In this document: one piece after another, positions 59,724 through 64,000 of the stretch
How the letters are laid out: every line of letters begins with the position of its first letter
Numbering within the stretch: the first letter of the stretch is position 1
Source of the DNA: Parasphingopyxis algicola
Lineage (GTDB): Bacteria; Pseudomonadota; Alphaproteobacteria; Sphingomonadales; Sphingomonadaceae
DNA length: 64,000 bases
Direction: 5' to 3'
NCBI RefSeq assembly: GCF_013378075.1
Contig: NZ_CP051131.1
Span: 186,001-250,000, forward strand
Notes under the pieces: model-generated
What the model was told of the DNA's origin: nothing
What the model saw: the letters and a program-made list of their open reading frames with translations, nothing else
The model's database searches: none
Translations under genes and position numbers: made by a program

Positions 59724-59879
59724 ATGCTGCGTTGGGCTTTGATATTTCTCGCGATCGCGATCGTTGCCGCCTTGCTCGGGCTGGGCGGCGTCGCCGGTTT
59801 CGCGATGTTCCTGGCCTATGGCGCGGGCATTTTGTTTCTGGTCTTCCTCGTCCTGCATTTCGTGCGCGGCAAGGTCTAG
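59724..59879 (+). CDS. DUF1328 small membrane protein
   Basis: A 51-aa protein of two hydrophobic segments: MLRWALIFLAIAIVAALLGLGG and FLAYGAGILFLVFLVLHFVRG. This is the DUF1328/YtjA family, whose role is unknown. It has a good AAGGAGA ribosome site. Confidence 0.88.
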   Translation: MLRWALIFLAIAIVAALLGLGGVAGFAMFLAYGAGILFLVFLVLHFVRGKV

Positions 59880-59905
59880 ATGGGGCGGTGGGCCGGCCCC
59901 CGGCG

Positions 59906-60601
59906 CTAGCGCTGGGGGCCGTATTTCGCTTCGATCTGCCGCAGGCATTCGGCAAGCGAACGTTCGGGCACGGGCCGGTAGGTCCGGCCGGCAGGGTGGG
60001 CGTCGATCATCCGGTCGAGCCGGAACATCCGGAAATCCTCGCGCAGCTCGCACCAGGCGATGAGCGTCCAGACCTTGCCCCAGAACCACAGGCCGAGCGG
60101 CTGGACCGAGCGGCTGGTCGCGGCGCCGGTCTCGTCGCGATAGTCGAAGGAGAGGACGTCGCGCGCCTCGATGGCCGCCTCGCATTCATCGATCAGCTGT
60201 CGCGTCTCTTCGGTGATGCCCATCGGCGGCGCGAAAATCTGCGTGTTGGCGGCGCGGTCGCGTTCTTTTTCGGGGAGCACGGCCTCGATCTTGACCAGCG
60301 CCTCCTCGGCCGCGCGGGCCATCGTCACGCCGCCCCAGGACCGGACCATCCGGGCGCCCGCGACCAGTGCGACAATCTCGTCATGGGTGAACATCAGGGG
60401 AGGAAGATCGAACCCGCCGCGCATGACGTAGCCGACGCCGGCCTCGCCATCGATCGGAACGCCGGTCGACTGGAGATCGGCGATATCGCGATAGATGGTC
60501 CGCTCGGAGACTTCGAGCCGTTCGGCCAGCATCGCCGCAGTGACGAGCCGACCGCCGCGCAGATATTGCACGATCTGGAACAGGCGGTCGGCTCGGCGCA
60601 T
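59906..60601 (-). CDS. YafY/YobV-type WYL-domain transcription regulator
   Basis: A 231-aa regulator: an N-terminal HTH-11 helix (ADRLFQIVQYLRGGRLVTAAMLAERLEVSERTIYRDI) and a C-terminal WYL domain (VLSFDYRDETGAATSRSVQPLGLWFWGKVWTLIAWCELREDFRMFRLDRM). These proteins sense ligands or nucleic acids. ATG 60601 is chosen. It is 16 bp after the VOC gene on the same strand, and likely the two share a transcript. Confidence 0.9.
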   Translation of the reverse strand: MRRADRLFQIVQYLRGGRLVTAAMLAERLEVSERTIYRDIADLQSTGVPIDGEAGVGYVMRGGFDLPPLMFTHDEIVALVAGARMVRSWGGVTMARAAEEALVKIEAVLPEKERDRAANTQIFAPPMGITEETRQLIDECEAAIEARDVLSFDYRDETGAATSRSVQPLGLWFWGKVWTLIAWCELREDFRMFRLDRMIDAHPAGRTYRPVPERSLAECLRQIEAKYGPQR

Positions 60602-60617
60602 CGGGCGGTTATAGACG

Positions 60618-60989
60618 CTAGATCTTGAAGATGCCGAGCGAATTGCCCTCGGTATCGATCGCATAGAAGAAGGATCCGGCGGGGATCGAGATCACATCGG
60701 AGACGATCTCGCCGCCCGCTTCGCCGACCCGTGCCATCGCATCGTCGAGTTCGCAATCGACGGCGAGATGCGCGGTGATGCCTTCACCCTTGCCGGCGGG
60801 TGCGCCGGGATAGAGATGGCCGGCCGCGCCGACGCCACCCGGATAGGGCAGCATTGCCATCGGATTGGGGCCGGTATCGTCGCGTTTCAGCGGTTCGCCG
60901 ATCACTTTTTCATAGAATCCTACGGCGCGGTCGAGATCCGTGACGGGGATTTCCGCCCAGACGATTCGGTTGGGATAGACTTCGGTCAT
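60618..60989 (-). CDS. VOC family (glyoxalase-like) protein
   Basis: A 123-aa protein of two beta-alpha-beta-beta-beta units: RIVWAEIPVTDLDRAVGFYEKVIGEPL and VDCELDDAMARVGEAGGEIVSDVISIPAGSFFYAIDTEGNSLGIFKI. The metal and substrate are unknown. It is paired with a YafY-type regulator, which probably controls it. ATG 60989 is preferred over 61019. Confidence 0.92.
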   Translation of the reverse strand: MTEVYPNRIVWAEIPVTDLDRAVGFYEKVIGEPLKRDDTGPNPMAMLPYPGGVGAAGHLYPGAPAGKGEGITAHLAVDCELDDAMARVGEAGGEIVSDVISIPAGSFFYAIDTEGNSLGIFKI

Positions 60990-61118
60990 TGGCTTGTTCC
61001 TTCCTTGCGTTGGGACCAAGCCGTTAATGCCATACCCCTCCTGACAGGGTTGTGTCAGGAGTGATCGGGCGGTTTACCGACGCGCGGAAATATTGTGCGA
61101 ATATCGATCATGCGGCGG

Positions 61119-62387
61119 TCAGCTGCCGATATAGCCGAACAGATGGCCACCCACCTTGCGCATCTGGATTTCCTCCGCGCCCTCGGTGATCCGGTAGCGC
61201 CGGTGATGGCGATAGATATGCTCGAACGGTTTGTGCCGCGAATAGCCTATGCCGCCATGGACCTGCATCGCGCGGTCCGCTGCGTCGCAGACGAGCCGGT
61301 TCGCGCGATAGTTGCACATGGAGACCTTGTCGGAGAGTCGCTTGGCAACCTCCGTCTTGGGCATCTGGTCCATCTGCCAGGCGGTCTTGTAGATCAGCAG
61401 ACGGAGCATCTCGGCATCGGTCTGCAGCTCGACCAGCGGAAACTGGATCGCCTGGTTGGCGGAGAGCGGCTTGCCGAAGGGCTTGCGCTCGCCGGCGTAT
61501 CGCACCGATTCATCGATGCAATATTGCGCCGCGCCTAGGGATGAAGCGGCCTGGCGGATACGGTTTTCGTGGACGAAATGCTGCGCGCAGGCGAGGCCCC
61601 ATTCCGGATCGCCGAGGATCGCATCGCCCGGCACCCAGACATCGGTCAGCGATACCTTGGGGTGGTCGGTCGGCATATTGAACGTCCACAGATATTCGCC
61701 GACCTCGAAGCCCTGCGCGTCGGCGGGGACGATGAAGCAGGTGATGCCCTTCGCCGCGCCGTCATCGCCGCTCGTCCGCGCGAAAACCATGCAATGGGTC
61801 GCCACATGGCTTCCGGTGGTCCACATCTTCTCGCCGTTGATCCGCCAGCCATCGACGCCGTCGCGCGTCTCCGGAACGCCGCGCGTTTCCATATGGGTGG
61901 CGTCCGAGCCATGCGCTTCCTCGGTCAGCCCGAACGTCCAGCGCATCTTGCCTTCGAGCATCGCGGGGATGAAGTCGCGCTTCTGCTCCTCGGTCCCGAA
62001 ATCGCGGACCATCAGCGGCTGGACGAGATTGCCGACGATCGAGCTCTCATTCTGCAGATCGTTGTGGAGGCCCAGCCCCTTGTGCGCGAGATGCTCGCGA
62101 ATACGCGCCATCGCGAGGTTGGACCCGTCCTTGCCGCCGAACTCCTTGGGCAGCGCGAAGCGATAATGGCCGGCGGCATCGGCGCGGCGGCGCATCTCGA
62201 CGAGCAGCTCCTCCCATTCCTTGCGCGGCAGACCGTTGTTATCCCAGTCGGTCCGCGCATGTTCGCGGCGATGGTCGAAGAAACGGATATTGTCGTCCTG
62301 CTGCTCGAGCGGCCTGATCTCGGCCTCGATAAAACTATCGAGTTCGCCGAGATAATCCTCGATCTCCTGGGGAATTTCGAAACTCAT
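61119..62387 (-). CDS. Acyl-CoA dehydrogenase (ACAD10/11-like)
   Basis: A 422-aa flavin acyl-CoA dehydrogenase. It has GLTEEAHGSDATHMETRGV, INGEKMWTTGSHVATHCMVFAR, the C-terminal MQVHGGIGYSRHKPFEHIYRHHRRYRITEGAEEIQ and an intact EG near the end. The extended HKP and HIYRHHRRYR wording is shared with the ACAD10/11-like group. It starts at ATG 62387, overlapping the phosphotransferase stop (ATGA). With the kinase upstream, it fits a 4-hydroxyacyl-CoA degradation pair like LvaA/LvaC of Pseudomonas. That role is inference. Confidence 0.9.
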   Translation of the reverse strand: MSFEIPQEIEDYLGELDSFIEAEIRPLEQQDDNIRFFDHRREHARTDWDNNGLPRKEWEELLVEMRRRADAAGHYRFALPKEFGGKDGSNLAMARIREHLAHKGLGLHNDLQNESSIVGNLVQPLMVRDFGTEEQKRDFIPAMLEGKMRWTFGLTEEAHGSDATHMETRGVPETRDGVDGWRINGEKMWTTGSHVATHCMVFARTSGDDGAAKGITCFIVPADAQGFEVGEYLWTFNMPTDHPKVSLTDVWVPGDAILGDPEWGLACAQHFVHENRIRQAASSLGAAQYCIDESVRYAGERKPFGKPLSANQAIQFPLVELQTDAEMLRLLIYKTAWQMDQMPKTEVAKRLSDKVSMCNYRANRLVCDAADRAMQVHGGIGYSRHKPFEHIYRHHRRYRITEGAEEIQMRKVGGHLFGYIGS

Positions 62388-63784
62388 GGGCGGCTCCACT
62401 GTTTGAGGGCGGCGGCGAGGCCGGGATATTTGGGCTGGTCGATGGACAGGCGTTCGAGTGCGGTCAGGCGCAGATGGGCGAGCAAGGCCGGGTCGGTCGG
62501 GGAGAGGCTGCCATCGGCGAGACCGTCGCGCAGTCCATCGACCGTCAGACCGAGCCCGTCGAGCCGCTCCTGCTGCCGTGCCGCGAAGATCGGTCCCAAT
62601 TCGGTTTCGCGTTGCAGCATACCCATGGCGTTCTTGGCCACGCGCGCCTGGAAAAGGTCGCGGCCCTTGGCGTTCGGGATCACCTCGTCGCTGTCCCAGC
62701 CGATCAGCGCTTCGAGCAATTCGGCGCTGTGCGTTTCGCCGTCACGGGCGGGCGGCTCGGGCGGCGGCCATTCGATGGTCCGGCCCTTGCTCTCGCCGAC
62801 CACCGGATCGAAGAGCAGCAGCAGATCGACCTCGACCTCGCTCACCCGCCGTCCGATGACCACCCGCTCCAGGCTGCGGTCGCGGCCCGACCGCCATATC
62901 TCCGTCATGCCGAGACAGCAGACGCCCCACCAGAGAGTCGAGTAGATCAGCCAGAAATCGAAGCGCGCGCGGTCGACGGGCGCACCGCCGGCTTCGGCAT
63001 AGGCGGCGAGAAACGGTTCGATCTCGGCAAAACCGCCGACCGGCCTGTCATGCCGGGTGAAGCGCCAGCTCGGCGTGCAGATATAGGCGAGATCCTGTGC
63101 CGGATCGCCGATATGGGCGAGCTCCCAGTCGAGGATCGCCGCGATGCCGTTCCCGTCGATCATCAGATTGCCCATGCGGAAATCGCCGTGGAGCAGACGG
63201 GGTTCGCCGGGCGCCGGGAGGTGATCCTCCAGCCAGCGCAGCGCGTAATCGAACACCGGCATCGCCGCGCCGGAATCGCGGTAGCGCTCGCCGAGATCGG
63301 CGAGCACGGCCGCCGTTTCGTCGTACGGGATGTTTGCGGGCAGCATGTCGAGCGGAACGGCGTGGATTTTGGCCAGCTCCATCGCGCATTGTCTCGCCAG
63401 GACCTGTTCGGCCTCGGCAAATTCCGGATTGCCGAGGATTTTGTGCGGCAGGGTTTCGCCTGCGATCCGGGCCATCAGATAGCCTTTGCCCAGTCCGTCA
63501 TCCGGTTCGAGAATACCGAGCATCGGCGGTGCCGCGATATCGCGGTCGCAGGCCAGCGCGATCAGCCGCGCCTCGCTTTCCATCGAAATGCGCGCCAGCT
63601 CTTCGCTGCGTTCGCCGCTGCCCGGCGCGCGGCGCAGGACGAGCTTTCGTGTCCCATAATCGAAGCCCCAGCTTTCCATGTTCGCGCCGCCGGTCAGCCG
63701 TCTGAGATTGGCGATCTCCGCATCTTCGTCGAACAGGCGCGCGCAAAAGGCGGCGAGCTGGGTTTCGAAGGCAGGGTCGGACAT
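62384..63784 (-). CDS. APH-like phosphotransferase (ACAD11 kinase-domain-like)
   Basis: A 466-aa APH-family kinase. The catalytic loop is RLLHGDFRMGNLMIDGNGIAAILDWELAHIGDPAQDLAYI (HGDxxxxN, DWE). The N-terminal part GGANMESWGFDYGTRKLVLRRAPGSGE matches the acyl-CoA phosphorylating branch next to ACAD10/11, not antibiotic kinases. The last 140 residues are a second helical domain. It is followed by, and coupled to, the acyl-CoA dehydrogenase. Confidence 0.88.
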   Translation of the reverse strand: MSDPAFETQLAAFCARLFDEDAEIANLRRLTGGANMESWGFDYGTRKLVLRRAPGSGERSEELARISMESEARLIALACDRDIAAPPMLGILEPDDGLGKGYLMARIAGETLPHKILGNPEFAEAEQVLARQCAMELAKIHAVPLDMLPANIPYDETAAVLADLGERYRDSGAAMPVFDYALRWLEDHLPAPGEPRLLHGDFRMGNLMIDGNGIAAILDWELAHIGDPAQDLAYICTPSWRFTRHDRPVGGFAEIEPFLAAYAEAGGAPVDRARFDFWLIYSTLWWGVCCLGMTEIWRSGRDRSLERVVIGRRVSEVEVDLLLLFDPVVGESKGRTIEWPPPEPPARDGETHSAELLEALIGWDSDEVIPNAKGRDLFQARVAKNAMGMLQRETELGPIFAARQQERLDGLGLTVDGLRDGLADGSLSPTDPALLAHLRLTALERLSIDQPKYPGLAAALKQWSRP

Positions 63785-63875
63785 GGGTTGACGCTAGCGG
63801 CAACCGGACGGGCCTTCAACGCTTGCATCGCGATGCGGCGCTGCCTAGTCGGAACGCAAACAACAGGGGTCTATC

Positions 63876-64000
63876 ATGCGGGCATTCATCTTTCCGGGGC
63901 AGGGCAGCCAGGCCGTCGGCATGGGCGCCGCGCTAGCCGAAGCGAGCGCGGTGGCGCGGGAAACGTTCGAGGAGGTGGACGAGACGCTCGGGCAGAAACT
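63876..64000 (+). CDS. fabD: Malonyl CoA-acyl carrier protein transacylase, partial
   Basis: The first 41 codons: MRAFIFPGQGSQAVGMGAAL. FPGQGSQxVGMG is the hallmark FabD N-terminus. It continues past the window edge. It is divergent from the phosphotransferase (91 bp). FabD loads malonyl groups onto acyl carrier protein for fatty acid synthesis. Confidence 0.93.
   Translation, partial: MRAFIFPGQGSQAVGMGAALAEASAVARETFEEVDETLGQK

Noticed and set aside
62384-63784. The APH-family kinase as an aminoglycoside resistance gene
   Set aside because: Its N-terminal wording and its coupling to an acyl-CoA dehydrogenase fit the ACAD11/LvaA branch.

Overview
The window is a GC-rich, gene-dense chromosomal segment of an alphaproteobacterium, most likely from the order Sphingomonadales; I cannot fix the genus. 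The pointers are a split F0 ATP synthase operon (atpI-B-E-F'-F) with no F1 genes beside it, the style of the aroK/aroB, xerD-accA and radA-cvpA neighbourhoods, paired flavin-dependent halogenase genes, an ACAD/phosphotransferase pair and a bciA gene. There is no prophage, insertion sequence, CRISPR array or plasmid backbone. The window opens inside purB and closes inside fabD.

Region 1 to 4.7 kb holds purB (partial), a compact two-gene unit made of a small Cys-containing peptide and a DUF692/MNIO enzyme with an extra C-terminal domain, a quinone oxidoreductase and a RadC-family protein. Upstream of the peptide lie three 16-bp direct repeats with a 22-bp period. Five copies of a 92-100 bp palindromic repeat (family core CGTCATTGCGAG...CTCGCAATGACG) sit in the intergenic gaps of the first 14.5 kb and nowhere later.

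Region 4.7 to 31 kb holds an envelope lipid-transport operon (ydbH-ynbE-ydbL), the F0 ATP synthase operon, uvrC, a divergent acetyltransferase / polysaccharide deacetylase / acetyltransferase group, a patatin-like protein, a PAS histidine kinase, a peptidoglycan-recycling pair (S66 LD-carboxypeptidase and Mpl), radA, cvpA, a divergent IscU-like protein, a K+/H+ antiporter with an RCK domain, and aroB-aroK.

Region 31 to 45 kb runs from a likely operon of a 45-aa membrane peptide, a 611-aa exported protein, xerD and accA, through an M48 lipoprotein protease and two Flp pilins, to mutT, a NDUFAF5-like methyltransferase, comF, grxC, a nitrilase-family hydrolase and DUF1178. tRNA-Arg(CCT) follows, and next to it a small, AT-richer islet encodes a protein with an Rx4H (HEPN-like) motif.

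Region 45 to 64 kb contains folE, a lipoprotein, a PKHD-type dioxygenase with a sulfotransferase-like partner, the rpsF-rpsR-rplI ribosomal operon (L9 carries a long acidic tail), a CPA1 antiporter, an aldolase, a canonical flavin-dependent halogenase overlapping a degenerate halogenase-like gene, an orphan bciA, a Crp/Fnr regulator, a hemerythrin, small envelope and regulatory genes, a split ACAD11-like kinase/dehydrogenase pair, and the start of fabD.

The best candidate for an undescribed system is the peptide-MNIO pair at 685-2354: it has the minimal layout of a RiPP pathway, an intact metal-ligand pattern, a Cys cluster in the putative substrate, apparent translational coupling through a CTG start, and its own repeat-rich upstream region.
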